NCBI GenBank assembly: GCA_014925825.1
Contig: JACGCK010000129.1
Span: forward strand, 1 to 64,000
Direction: 5' to 3'
Origin: Pholiota molesta
Taxonomy: Eukaryota; Basidiomycota; Agaricomycetes; Agaricales; Strophariaceae
Length of the DNA: 64,000 bases
Below the pieces are notes generated by a model. That model did no database searches and was not told where the DNA came from. It saw only the letters and a list, made by a program, of their open reading frames with translations. Each line of letters begins with the position of its first letter. Position 1 is the first letter of the stretch. The position numbers were made by a program, and so were the translations under genes. Positions 11,851 to 24,288 of the stretch are shown here, piece after piece.

Positions 11851-13265
11851 GACGCAGCATCCCACCGCCACCACCATCATTATCCTACATTTTATGAACG
11901 CGGAAAGCTGGTGTGTTATATGAGTTCTTGTATGCTCCTGAGCGCCCAATAAACTGATTGTTCCTCAACTAGACATCTATCTTCGACTCTCTGGGCCGCT
12001 GGTGGAGACAAATGGATACTAGGAATCGCTACGGAGTAAGTCCTCTAGTTGCCGTTGTACACCGTAGTAAGACACCCAACTTCTCTCTGTAGGATGGCTG
12101 GCGTCTCCCGTTGCGCCCAATGAATCGCTGGGGAACTTCATCGCGCCTGCGTATGCCTATTCTTACCCCGGCAACTCGCACCCTGGCATTATTTCTCTGG
12201 CCTCAGGTGCGTATAACAGGGAGATACCCCACCAAGTATACATTTCCTTTGTCATCCCGGCGTTAGAGAGGATTCTGCTGTGGAATATCCGATGTTATGT
12301 GTGTAATCGTCGCACATTGTAGGGGCTGGTAAGCCAGCTGCTGGATCCCCGCCCCTCGCACGGATATCGTAATCCCCAATCGAACTTCTCTCTCGCGGAC
12401 GGCGATTTCAGACTGTGGAATAACGGTTCCTTCACATCCCACATCTCGGAATCCGAGAGTGGCGGGAGGAGCTGCGGCAGAATTTCGTCAGTGCCCGCAA
12501 CTTCTTTTACCTCCGTTCATGCGCGGTTCCCTGATAATATTTTCTGCTGCTTTTCGTTTTGTTTTTTAATCAGCCTCAACGGCTTTTTTTCTGCCGTTCT
12601 CGACACGAGGCGCTGCGACCGCTCGCTCGCGTTCTTCTCCTCTCTCGCATATATCTCGTTCAACTATCCAGCTTTGACTGATTCCCAGAGAAGATGGGTC
12701 GTTGAAAGTACTTATCTCTCTACCCGCGCCCGACTGCGTTGGTGGCAAATTCCCTGTCCCCACATGCGGCATTACGGGTATATGGAATGTTCTTTAAAGC
12801 GGCCACATCTTATCTGAGGGATTCAGGTCGGCGGAGCGACGTGCGTCTTTCTCTCTGCTTACGCCCAGTTGTGTATGGGCGATATCGCCACATTGATTTT
12901 TATTTTTTTTACTCATGATTCCTTGCCTTTGTTCTTCTCCCTTATGCGCCGGCGTGCGAGCTCAGCGTATTGAAGCTTTATCTTGCGCATCTTTTACTGC
13001 TCTTTGGCTTTGGGGCTGGTAATTCTCCCATCCCTGCGCGGAATCTCTCCCAGCAGAGACGTTCAAGAATCTTGTCCCATGGGTTTTTACGTATCAAATT
13101 TATGCTACCATTGCTCCATTTTTTGCGATCATCCCCATCATTCACCTTCTTCTCCCCCGTCTGCATCCCCCGTCTGCAGGCCCGCCTGTGTCAAACCACG
13201 CACCAAGCACCTAACTCACCTGTATGAGAGAGGATATGTCACAACGCCTTCAAACCAATGCCTTG

Positions 13266-13325
13266 CATTTCGCGGCGTAAAGCCGCGTCGCGAATGCGCC
13301 GTGTAAAAACACACGGCGTGCATTG
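13266..13325. repeat. Two adjacent GC-rich hairpins
   Basis: The first inverted repeat is CGCGGC-GTAAA-GCCGCG. The second is GCCGTGT-AAAAAC-ACACGGC and is extended by AATGC/TGCATT. Together they make 60 nt of strong fold-back sequence. Function is unknown; it may be a fragment of a mobile element. Confidence 0.5.
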
Positions 13326-14156
13326 TTTTCTGGGCGATGAAAAATAAATCCTCTCTCTGTGGAATGGGATGTTGTGCCAGATGCGATTGGTGTTGTGACT
13401 CTGTTGTTATCTGTAACCCTCTAGGCACTTCGTCTACACTTTACAGCGCAAATCCTATCCCCTCCCTGAATCCGAGCTTCGGAGAAGCGCTGCTAGCAAG
13501 ATTTCTTTATATCCATACAGAAATAGTGCATGGCACATATCTAACGCTGTGCCATGGTGTTGCCAATGGTCTAACACTTTCTGGTTAGTGCCGCTGTCTG
13601 GATATCATCGCGTTCCTCCAGCTAGTGACACTTTTCTCCCGCGCGTATCGCGGCATGGGTGGTGAAATGCTTGACGTTTGATCACAGCCCGCCTGTTTGG
13701 CTTGAGTTACCCTCTATCTCAGCGTATCTTGCATAGTAGATTATGATACATATATCGGCTATAGTTTAAAGCAGGATCCATATTTGTTTTGTGATCTCTT
13801 CTTTCTAACTCCTCACCCGTACACAAAGTGGTTGTTTCAGTCTTGAGCCTCTCAGATCAAAATCAAGAGCCTCCTAGGCCGATAATCTAATTGTCCAATA
13901 TATGATATCTTGCTTGTAAAGGACGTAAAGGAATGATGCACAATCAAACGAGCCAGAACCTCTGAGTATGCGCGCTCAAGTCCACGATGTGGGAGGTGGG
14001 AACACGGCCCGACGCTCGTGGGAACAGATTTGGCGGGGCTTGGCGGGGCTGAGCTTGAACATGCTTGCTCTTCCTACACTCACACCAACGCCCATAACAC
14101 GTCTGCGCCAGAGCGCCGCCACTTCCCCTCGAACTCTTAACAGATGGGTGACTACG

Positions 14157-16093
14157 ATGCCCCCATCTCCACCAGCCCAAGACTCAGGCAGCGCCAATCC
14201 GACCGCAAGAGAAACGAAACCTGCCATGCGGAGCCAAAACGGTGGCCGAGGGAGAGGACACGGGCCAGGAGGGTTGGCTGAGGATGTTCAGGACGGGATG
14301 GAGGCGAGGCGAGGAGGCTGGAAAGGAAGGGGCGGCCGGGGGCGAAGAGGTGCACGGCCTGCCGACGCTCGCGAGCGCCCCACACACTGTACGCTCGTTG
14401 CCCATCCATATGCCGCGTTATGCTGATTGCTCTAGTTCTTTCCCTTCCCTTGGTACGCTCTCTTGTCCAGAGGAAGCGAGCACACGTTGATCGAGTCGAT
14501 AGCACACCCACGCCGACCTGCGCGACCGCGTTTCCGCCTTCCAAAACGCGCTATTCGCTACTCCATCGTCATCTAGCCCAACTAGCGTAGCCCAGCCGTC
14601 GACTGTGAAAGGAAAACGCCCGCTCAGGGTATCGTCCATTGTTGACGGGCTGGATTCCTCCATCGTCATCGATCCGCGGCGTCTACATATGACCCTCGGC
14701 GTCATGGCCCTCCAAAAGGAGCCCATCCCACCCGCCGCCGCACCAACCGTCGAAGTCCCGGCACCTCCGCGACCCACCTTACCGACCCCATCAACGCCAA
14801 CTCCCACCGCACCGCCCACCAACTCGACTTCCGACGACGCCTCACAGATGATTCCTGCAGAACACCACGACCCCGAAGTGTCTCCAACCCCCGAGCCCGC
14901 TGAGCCACCGCGAACCGTCACCACCGCCCTCGCGCTCCTCCGTTCCCTACAGCCGCAGATCTCCGCCATCCTCGACGGCTCGAGCGGTGTCCAAGTCCCC
15001 CTCGAAGTGTTGGACGTGCTCAAGACTTCGTGGATCACGGCGCCGAGGCCGCGGCGCGAGACGAATGCTGCTGCGCATCACGACAGCGACGCACACGCCG
15101 CCACCCAACACGACGGTGATCCGCCTATAGCTGAAGAGGATCAGAGTACCAGCGGGAACCACGCAGAGCCAGTACAAGAAGCGGAGCACGTCGACAAGGT
15201 CGGCGCGGGGGTGCTCTTCGTCGGCCCGAGGCACGTCGCGCGGGCGGAGGAGGACGACGAGAGGCGCAAGCTGCGCGAGGTGTCTGGTACGCTCTGACCT
15301 CTTACCTTCCCATTTCCTTGTCTAATGATCATTTCGACGTCTGCCCCTCAGAGCTCATCCACCGCGCTTTCAAGGATGCAGGGTACATCACTGAACAAAG
15401 ACCACTGAAGGTACGTCCACCCGTGCATACCTCCCAGCGTCGGCCCTCATTCTCACATCCATCCCCGTGTCCAGCTGCACTGCACGATCCTCAACGCAAG
15501 CCATCGAAAGCCCGCGCGCCGCGCGCCGTTCGCGTACACCGACGTCATCGCCGCGTCCAGCGCGTGTGCTTTGCTCGATATGCCTGGTCCTGTCCCGGCG
15601 GTTGCTCAAGCGCAGGAGGACGAGGTCGGTGCGCCGTCGGTGGTAGTCACTGGGGTACCGCCACGGCCGCCGCCGCCGTCGTCGTCGCACGCGGTCGGGG
15701 TGGACGCGGACGTGCCGTCTTCGTCAGTTTCGCTTGGCGATGCGACGATGGTCGTCGACGGTCTGGAGGAAACATACACGCCTACGGTTACCGCCGCATC
15801 CACCCCCGATGCTCCTCCTCCTCCTCCTTGCGCACCGGCAGCGAACCCGAACGCGAACGCGCAGTCCAAGGCCAAGGCGAAAGAAATGAAGGCGCAGTCG
15901 GATGCGGAGGCGGAGCAGGAGCAGGGCAAGGAGGAGGCGGAACCGCGCCCGCGCTACCGACCCCACCTGCGGTCCCGCCCCGCGCGCGATCGCGCTCGGG
16001 ACGTACCGCGTCGGCGAGGTGCAGCTGTGGGTGATGGGCAGCCGCGGGCGGCGGGGCGAGTACGTGAGCTGCGGCGGGGTGCGGCTGGAGTGA
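14157..16093 (+). CDS. ASCC1/AKAP7-like 2H phosphoesterase, with a 17-nt microexon and 3' frame slips
   Basis: It resembles fungal activating signal cointegrator 1 subunit 1 (2H phosphoesterase, or 2'-5' RNA ligase-like). Exons are 14157-14388, 14436-14452, 14503-15286, 15352-15410 and 15475 onward. Both HxT motifs are visible: RRLHMTLGVM in exon 3 and LHCTIL at the start of exon 5. The 17-nt exon 2 restores RPTHFLSLPL-HTHADLRDRV, the conserved N-terminal strand. The C-terminal block GEYVSCGGVRLE ends at 16093, but in a different frame from exon 5. Two single-base deletions between about 15,930 and 15,990 would join them. An RG-rich, low-complexity N-terminus precedes the domain, and a proline-rich linker separates the second HxT from the C-terminus. 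The role in RNA processing is inferred from the family. Confidence 0.85.
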
Positions 16094-16496
16094 GGGCGGA
16101 TGAGTTGGAGTGGGAGTTCGTATTGTATGTCTGGATGTACGATTTGGACTGGAAGCGATGAGGTTCGGTTTTGATAATATGAAGTTATGGAAGTTTCTAA
16201 GTACCACCAGTCCACCTCTGTGATGAGCACCGGGCACTGCGCCTTGCCCGTGTTTCGATTCTTTCTGCTTAATCGTTCTAATATGCGTTATGGCTGCTTA
16301 AGCACTTAAACGTTGCTGCGACTATAATAATAAGCGCTCGTTGCCTGCATCATCCAACTTGAATGAATCAAGGCCCCGTCGCCGTGGTAAAATCCTGTTA
16401 TAGGTCGACTCAAAAGCTAAACCTCGGCTTCTGCCATCATGCATTATGTATTAATTTCCAGACGACGGAAGTTGGAAAAGAAGGCTCTTGCAACCG

Positions 16497-16504
16497 TATA
16501 AAGG
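16497..16504 (+). promoter_or_regulatory. TATA box of the truncated C2H2 copy
   Basis: TATAAAGG lies about 65 nt upstream of the ATG. The equivalent site in the full-length paralogue is CATAAAGG, so this copy keeps the better TATA match. Confidence 0.5.
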
Positions 16505-16565
16505 ACGTCCCCGCGTAACCCCCATCCGACGCTCCTCCCTGCAAACCACCCACCAAACCGAAACA

Positions 16566-16811
16566 ATGCCCACCGAACACTTCTGCCGCTCTTGCTTGAA
16601 GACGTTTGCGACTATCGGAGGACTAAGGGCGCATGCGAGAGCGAAGAAGCACAGCGCGAATCCGTTCATCTGCGCCGCGTGTAAGGTGTCGTTCGTATCG
16701 TTCAAAGCCTTGGAACAGGTGTGTCAAGTTGTTTTCCCGCAATTGCGCGGGCGAATGAGTAGTTCGTTGTTACTCTAGCACATGAATTCTGCGAGACATG
16801 CACTTGATTGA
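16566..16811 (+). CDS. Truncated two-finger C2H2 paralogue, 61 aa
   Basis: Exon 1 (16566-16718) is exactly as long as exon 1 of the 7.3-kb gene. A 60-nt intron (GTGTGT...CTCTAG) joins it to a 33-nt second exon that ends in TGA at 16811. The product keeps the first two fingers (HFCRSCLKTF..., FICAACKVSF...HMNSARH) and lacks the other five and the acidic linker. An intact frame, splice sites and TATA box suggest that it could still be expressed as a miniature two-finger protein, though it may be a decaying copy. Confidence 0.65.
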
Positions 16812-18598
16812 TGGGTACTCGGCGAGGTGAGTGTCGATATTATCATCACTTATGTTGCCTCATATTAATATTGGTTAGGAGGCCGGAACATGGGTGAACA
16901 TCATCGTCGGATGGTGTTTACCCATTTTGCGACCTTGATCATCACCGGATCCGTTTGGGATCCATACACGTTTTCGTCTTCCAAATCCTCTATGTTGTAC
17001 TCAATACGAATTTTGCTGTTTGAGATTATATGCAATGCTATCGTTCATAGTCCGCAAATTGGTCCCTGATCAACGTCTTGTGCATATACTGCTTGCTACT
17101 CTTTTGACGGAATGATCATGTATATTGAATTTCGATCTTATAGCACAATCCCCGTACGCACGCCGCGCTACCTCACTTACTTAGACAAGCAATCGCCATC
17201 CCGAGCCTCATACCGATGCCCCCAGACCACCCCGGCCATGTTCCCATTCACCCGCGGCACGTCTTCAGCACCGACATCCACAGAGGGTACGTGCGGCGTA
17301 AACCGTGCTGACGACCGTATTGCCTACCCCTGACCGACGCCGGATCTGCTGCACCGTCGTGAATTGAGGGGCCATGAAAGGTGGGGCCGCCACAGAGACT
17401 GCGGGAAGCAGCGGGATGTACCATCGCAGACGAGGCGGACGGAGCACGCGTGGTGCAGGCATCGACTTCTACGGGGCGCGTGCGTGCGTGGGCATGCGGA
17501 ACTGCTGCAAGACGCTGTGGGTGAGCTCGGTCGGGGGTGCTGGCCGGCACGATGGCCGGTACGTGTCCGTATGCTGGGACGAGGATGCGCGCACGCACGA
17601 TGCACGAGACTCGCCTGTGGAGAGCAGGGTGTATCCAGGGATAAATGGGTTCATCGGGTGACAGAGCAGAACGATGGGCGGAAAGAGCGCGGGCATGTGG
17701 ATGCAGTGGCAAGTATATGTACGGACGAATAGGCGGGGGTGGGGTGTTCTCGACATCGGACGCCAGCACCCAAGGATTAGGATTCGAAGGTTCGAGGCTC
17801 CGAGCCAGCGGCAGGCAGTGGGCAGCTGCCAGAGCGATAGATGTAAGTAAGTAAACTGCGCCCCCGTGGAACAACGCAATGAGAGGGACGTACCACATTT
17901 CCCAATCCACACTAACAAGGAGCGCCTGTTCCCATCCTCCATTGGCTGGGGTTTGTCCACGCCGAAGCACGGTGGGTAGCACAAAGGTCGCTCCGCAAAC
18001 GGCTGCGTACCATCCATCCAAATTGATGAGCAAGTCTGTTCCATCCAAATAGTATGGTACTGCAAGGTCAAGACACCTCCAGCGAACGTGATCGTCCTTT
18101 GCTCGTTGTTTCTCTACCGATCGCGTCCGCCGATTCGTAGTCAGCGCCTCGTGTATCGCGTGGTGTATAAACTGTGCATCGTAGCGGAGATCTTGAAGGA
18201 TCGGGAGGTGTACATGCTGACAGTTGGAGATGGACGGGACAGTGGAGAAGACGGAGGCGCGATGCTAAGTAGCAGAGGCGTCGAAGATGCGGCGAAGCAA
18301 CGAGTGGAAGCTGGGTGAGAGATGGAATCACTCAGTGCGACCTGGGCCTGGGAGTTAACAGGGCGGAACGTACGAGGCGTCGTTGACATGACCTGAACGT
18401 GAGCCGGCCATGTTATGGAATATGGCAGCACAGGGAACAGCTAGACCGTGGGCACGGAACATCTGGCAAGTTCCGTGGTGAGCCCATGCTCGCGCGAGGA
18501 TGCATGAGCACGGACATGGGGTAGTTGGTAAGAGGTGGCGACGAAGGGAACACTGAGGACGGCAGGAGGACGGTCACGGTCGCTGGCAAAGCGCGTAC

Positions 18599-18656
18599 GC
18601 ACGTGAGCGTCAGCGCTATTAATAGACGACATTCCCTCGACATCGCAATCGATAAG
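18599..18656. repeat. CACGTGAGCGT / TATTAATAGA / ATCGATAAGA module, copy 2
   Basis: Elements at about 18599 (GCACGTGAGCGT), 18617 (TATTAATAGA) and 18648 (ATCGATAAGA) keep the order and approximate spacing of the other copies. A CCCACCACC run follows. Confidence 0.6.
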
Positions 18657-21483
18657 ATTTCAACGTCCCACCACCAATCCACAGCGTACCAAGGACCAGA
18701 TCCGAGTATACGACCGGCATGCCTCTAGAATCCGTCGTCTCCCCAGTGCTAAAGTCCCGAACCTCTCAGGTGTGTCTTAGGTTCGCCTCATCCGCATTGA
18801 TACATTCACGGGTCCGTCCAACACCCCAAAAAGACCGCTTTCTCCACGAGCGGGTGGAGATATCATAACATGGGGCTGATAAAATAAAGTAGGTGTTTCC
18901 AGGATGGCTATGCGGATGCGCGCTGTGACGTCCGTCATGACAATGCATGCAACGACACAGTGGACAGCGCACGATACATTCACCAGTCCCAGTCCCATTC
19001 ATGGGGGGCCTCATGGGGTCTTGAATGTTCTAGGATCGCACCAATTTGTATCCACTGATGTCGTTGCTACGCCATGGCTTATGGACCCGTAGCTTGTGGC
19101 ATCGTGCGCTCCGTTCGCCGTCGGACACCCTCCACCTCCCAAGCGCAGTCGCGTCCTCGTCGCCATCCGCGCACGAGAGAGGAATCCATGCACTAGATTC
19201 GATGCCGTATAGATCTCACTTCTTTGATTCGAGTTTTGGATGTTGCGGCTGATAAGCGATTCTGCTGGCCCAACATCCCTGGCATCGTCGGAATAGACAT
19301 AATTTGGGGTTCCTCTCTCGCAGAATGCAGATAGTCGAGCGCTGTAATTAGTGCGTGGCACGACCATTCCTTTCCCTGCACCCTCATCTCCCTGCACCCT
19401 CTTCTGTGTTGCACGTCTGGACTCTAGAGAGAGGCAGTGTTAGCACGTCCTCTTTGGGCTCTGATCTCCCTCGCGTCTGCGATTCGTGCATTCGCGTCTG
19501 GGTCTCGCGATGGGATAAAGTTGGCCATCCAGTTCATTGGTTGGCTTTCTCCAGATGGCTCTGACCCAAAGATTATCGAAGGAGTCCCGGAAACACTGCC
19601 CTCTCTCTCTCAATTTCTTCTACGCGTCCAGCACAGTGGTGCAAGCGGCTTTCGGCGGTTTTGAATTTTCATGGTGTGATCATGGTCACTCCCATCCATC
19701 CATTTGTTTATGTCGCTCTCCGTTCGTCTGCGTGTATCCTTCACGATGCGCACATCGCACCAGCGCACGGACGCTATCTATATCACGCTTGTCGTCCTTT
19801 TTTCATACCACTCTCATTCGTACCCACACGCTCTCTCTCTTCCTCTTTCTCCCCACCCACGTGCCTAGCCATGCACCGCGCACCGAGCGCGGATCCCGCC
19901 GCACACCTTTTCCTCTCACCCCCCCCCCCCCACTAACCCACCCCGCCGTGCATCCTGAAACGTGCCCGACGTGGGTTCCATGGAGTGAGAGCACGCGTGT
20001 ACCAGCGGATCCGCGTTCCGAGTCGCGGATGCGCATTGCGCACAATGTAATTGGGCCGTGGGCGGACGTCCCGCTCCCCTGCATGCATCCCATACATCAT
20101 TCTCTTCCGCCCTCATGCTGAGCCCGGAAGCCCGAGAGAGGATTGGCGGACGTACGTGCACATTGTGCGTGATCGCGCACGCCCAGCGGCTGGGGCAGGG
20201 GCGTGATCACGGCACATATTCCGCTGATACGCGCGTTCCGCACGCTCCTCTCTTGCCGCTTCGTGTGGGGAGATGGGTGATGTCCGTTCTGTTTTTTTGT
20301 ATTCCATATTTTTCATTCCTCCTTCCCCTATCAAGGTTTACACGTCCACGCGCCTTCTCAACGGAGGAAGCGCAAAGAAGCGACCCACCCACTGGCATGT
20401 TTCTTTTGTGTCCAGTATCGCGCGTTCCGCGTGTGCGGTGCGCGCCGGATTGTGTTGTTGCCATTTTGGCGAGCAGCGTCACTGGACCAAAATGTCGCTT
20501 CTTTGAAAGCTCATCGCTTCTTTGCCTTCCGAGTATTGTAGGGCGACGACGTGGACGTTATGTTCTTAGATTCTCGTCATTGATATCTCTGAGTATTTTT
20601 CCTTCCAGTTCTGTGATTTTTATTTGTTTTTACAATGACCGCATCTATGTAATCCTATTACGACAGACTTTGAATCTATGCGATACCGTTGCTATCAGGA
20701 ACGTTTGAATGGTTATGCATTGCCCTATTCTACACAGGAAACAAACTCCATGTCCATGTCGCTCCTGAAATACAGAGCCCCGCCGAGAGAACATCTTTCG
20801 TATCTTACTGTTCGCGCCCACGAACTATCCCCTCAGCGCCTCCTGTATCGCGTGGCGTGTCGAAGAGATCCCAAGTAGGTACGGGTGGCTGTAGAACTAG
20901 CGCTGAATGGACAGGACGGAGGCAGGGGATGTAAAACGGCACGTCGAAGCTCCAGTGTAGCGTGTTCGAAAACTCGGGGCGAAGAGAGAAGTTGTGGGCA
21001 CGCGGCCGGGAGAGACGGAAGCTAAAGAGCTGGATATGGGGAGGCTAATGAGCACAACAGGATCGCAATGGTGTTCTTCACACGAAAACCCTTGCCACAC
21101 GCGCAACGGCGAGCGTGAGCGGCGATACCCGTATCCTTGCCCGCGCGCAATGACGGGGTTGTGGGGGCATCGCATCTGTGGGGGAGTGCTACCCACAAAG
21201 TGAGTAGGAGCGAGACGGGTACCGGTAAGTGCCACTCACATGTGTGCTCCGTGCCCTGCCTATACCAGAAGATCTGACCTCCCTTTGTCGTTCCATCCTC
21301 CCAACATCCTCCATTACATATCCCACACGCCCGATACCGCAGAGTGGGTGGGACGGAATTCTGTCGTTAGTGAGCCCATCAGGTTCAGAATCCTAGGCGA
21401 AGGATTGGGAGAAAGATGCAAGACTTTGAGGGTCGTCGTTGTTGCGAACGTTCAACGTCGAGCGACAAACTTTACACTGGGTG

Positions 21484-21543
21484 ACACGTGAACGTGTCAG
21501 CACTATTTATAGATGTTGTACCCCACGAGTCGCAATCGATAAG
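21484..21543. repeat. CACGTG / TATTTATAGA / ATCGATAAGA module, copy 3
   Basis: ACACGTGAACGTGT at 21484 is followed by CACTATTTATAGATG at 21501, which reads CTATAAATAG on the minus strand, a near-perfect TATA box, and by GCAATCGATAAGAG at 21533. This copy best supports a minus-strand promoter reading of the module. Confidence 0.6.
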
Positions 21544-24288
21544 AGTCGACTCTCACCATTCCACCACCACCCCACGTATACCAACGAGAATGTCTAGGAG
21601 AACAAACCAAGTATCTTGATAAATGTTTTCGATGTCTTTTCTCCATGATATCATGCTCAATTCCTGACGGACTCAAGTTTCGAAGTGCGTCTGAATCTTC
21701 AACTCTCTTGATCCCTAGTCAAATCCTCACACAGTCATAGACCTATGGAAGACCACACGAAAACTCATTGTCGAGCAATAAGTTAGCCCGATCTTTACTA
21801 TGGGCAGAGAGGTCAACAAAACATCATCAGCATGGCAGGTGCGCCCTTTGGACCTTTTTTGGATCTTTATTGTGATTATTTTCATCCATGCGTCCGTCTA
21901 TTCCGCTCCCAGTTTCTTTGCACGTGTCTTTCTGCTTCGCTATACGTGCAGCTACGTGCAGCGTATTAGAGCACGAGTTTTCTCTACAATGCTTGCTGTT
22001 CTTGCTTCATATCACTTTCGTTCATACATATATAGATATATACACGCTGTCCATCCTGAGTCACTATCCACCCACCCAATCATGCCACTCGCTGGACCGA
22101 CTGCAGATACACGCCGCATCCATACTCACACCTCACCACATTCTGTGTCGTGAACACATCATCGTGCGTTGATTCGAACACCCACAACGGGGATGTGGCC
22201 GACAGGACTATTGTATCTGTTGCGGCGTTTGCATACTGCAGTCCACTTTGCGATTTATTGGTTATCTTCCCCTTCGTTTCTTCCTCCTCCAACACCAGAA
22301 TTACGGCAATGCCGTACCTGCTTCCAACACCAGCTGATGGCAGATTGGCACCCGTGCTGTTGCCCTCATACTGTGCGTGGCATATACGGGACCCTCGTAC
22401 GCCGCTGGCACTACTCAAAGCACCGTAGCGGACCAGGAGGGCATCGCGCACAGTGTAGTCGCAACAAATATACGGTATGCCCAATCCTTTCATGCGTGCT
22501 CGGGTGGAAGCCTGGCGACATGGACAGTTTACGTTGCGCTTTCATCTTGGTCTGCTCTACATATACCTTCCCCTATCCACACCCAACCTCCACGCGCTTT
22601 CGTCTGGAATGTAGAAGTAAGAAGCGGGCCACACGAGGGCTGCATTTTGGGTTCGCCATTGCGCACATTTTCCGCGCGACAGTGTGCCGCTTGCCCTGGC
22701 GTGTGGCCAGTACATAGCATCGCACGCCCAAAATTCAGGGCCAACTCGAAAAAGTGCGGACCGCTTCTTGGCTTCCAAGCTCTGAGTGTCATAATGTTCC
22801 AGCGACGGTTGGTGTTGCGATCTTTGATTTATTTGTTATGTCGTTAGCGATTTGTTTTGGCTCTATGAATTTGGAAACCTCCTGCCGATCTTTGCGAATC
22901 GCACCGCACCGTGTCTTGTGTATTGACCACATCATCGTGCTCTTATGCGAAAACCCGCCATGGAGACGTGGGCGAACGAATTTGGTGGAGTGGGGCGTCT
23001 GCTTTCTGAAGTTCACTTCACGACTTATTTATCCCTCCCGTTCCTTTCTCGTTTAACACCGCCTCATGCAGATGCAGCTCTATACCCGCTTCCACAGCCC
23101 GCAGCCCGAGCAGACAGAGGACCGGCACCTGCGCCATCCGCTTCAACATTGTGCGTGCCATATGACACGGCCACCCGCGCGGTGCGCTGCCGCCACTGGC
23201 CCTGCTACGACACCCACAGCGGCCCAGGGGCGGCACACACGCACATCGTTCAAGAGTGTTCGGAGCATGCGCGGTCCTTCTCTTGCCCGTGCGGGGCTGG
23301 CAGCGAGCGAATGTCTGTAGTTTCATCTTTCAATGTGTTTGTTATACCTACCACTATCCAGTCTGAGCGTCCATGAATGGACGAAGTGCAAAGACGCGGC
23401 GTGCTTTCTTGTTTCTTTTGGCTCCGATGGCCGGCGCGGCATCCTGCGGTGCGCGCCAGCTGTGCCGCTAGACTTGGCTTTTAGCCAGTAGTGTTCCCTG
23501 TTCCACGGACCGAAATGCATTTCAAAGGTGAAGGAGCCGCTTCTTTTCATTCTGAGTAATGTGGTCCGCCGACGCTCGAAGACGCCGCTATTGTACTTTT
23601 TCACCGTTGATCTGTCTCATTCTTTATTCCCTCCATTTCTACGAATGTACTTATCTTACAACGATGATGAAACTCTGCGGTGTTTGGCTGCTCGTCTGAA
23701 TCTACATGTCCTTATCACAACAGATCATTGAATTCGATAAGACGTGTTTTATATCAGGGATTTTTGTGATGATTGCCCAACTCAAGTATAGCTTTACTTC
23801 CATCGCATTTCACTACCTACTATTTCCTACGGGATACAACACCATTCACATGGCTCCTGACGTGCTCAGGAAAATGAACAACAACCACCATGACCCATGG
23901 CTTGCCGTGTAGTGCGCGATTATCCACCTCCATGGCCCGCACTCCATATCACAATCCAAAGACCAAGCACACGCTCGCTATACAAGCGTGAGCCTGCGAC
24001 TTGACTCGACGAACATGCTGGCAGGAGCATCCGCACTCCCGCCGGGGAATGCCAGCGGCGATAGCCGCCCAAACGTGCACAGCAGCGTACAGCAGGAAGG
24101 CGCTCCGTCGCCACATGTACGCAACAGCGAGCGTCCCGCGCCGGAAGATGCACAGTTCACGCGAGCCCAAAGAAGGGGAACCCAAAAACGCGAAGCTGCT
24201 GGGGGGAAAGAGAGCCGGGAAGAGGAGGCTACGATGAAAGATTCGACGAAAGTTGTCGAATCGCGAACTTTGCGGTGGAGATACACGC

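Larger units (their letters stand above)
11151..13960. other. Gene-poor stretch with degenerate repeat material
   Basis: The segment around 11.2-11.9 kb belongs to the dispersed family that also fills 17-25 kb and contains one copy of the CACGTG/ATCGATAA module. Around 11,985-12,210 short open frames separated by a GTAAGT...CTGTAG intron could be gene remnants (GRWWRQMDTRNRYG). I found no complete gene model. Confidence 0.3.
16310..17140 (+). repeat. Duplicated segment carrying a truncated C2H2 gene
   Basis: The upstream region (from GCGACTATAATAATAAGCGC), exon 1, intron 1 and 3' flank match the segment at 7,095-8,690, 9 kb away in the same orientation. The coding part between about 7,575 and 8,400 is missing here. 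The divergence is moderate, so the duplication is not very recent. Confidence 0.75.

Noticed and set aside
13266..13325. Transcription terminator
   Set aside because: Hairpin-type terminators are a bacterial feature; here the fold-backs lie in a gene-poor fungal region without an adjacent gene.
17248..18048. 266-codon minus-strand frame with a hydrophobic segment
   Set aside because: It reads through a likely intron and shows no recognisable domain after it. It lies in degenerate repeat sequence, so it is probably a remnant.
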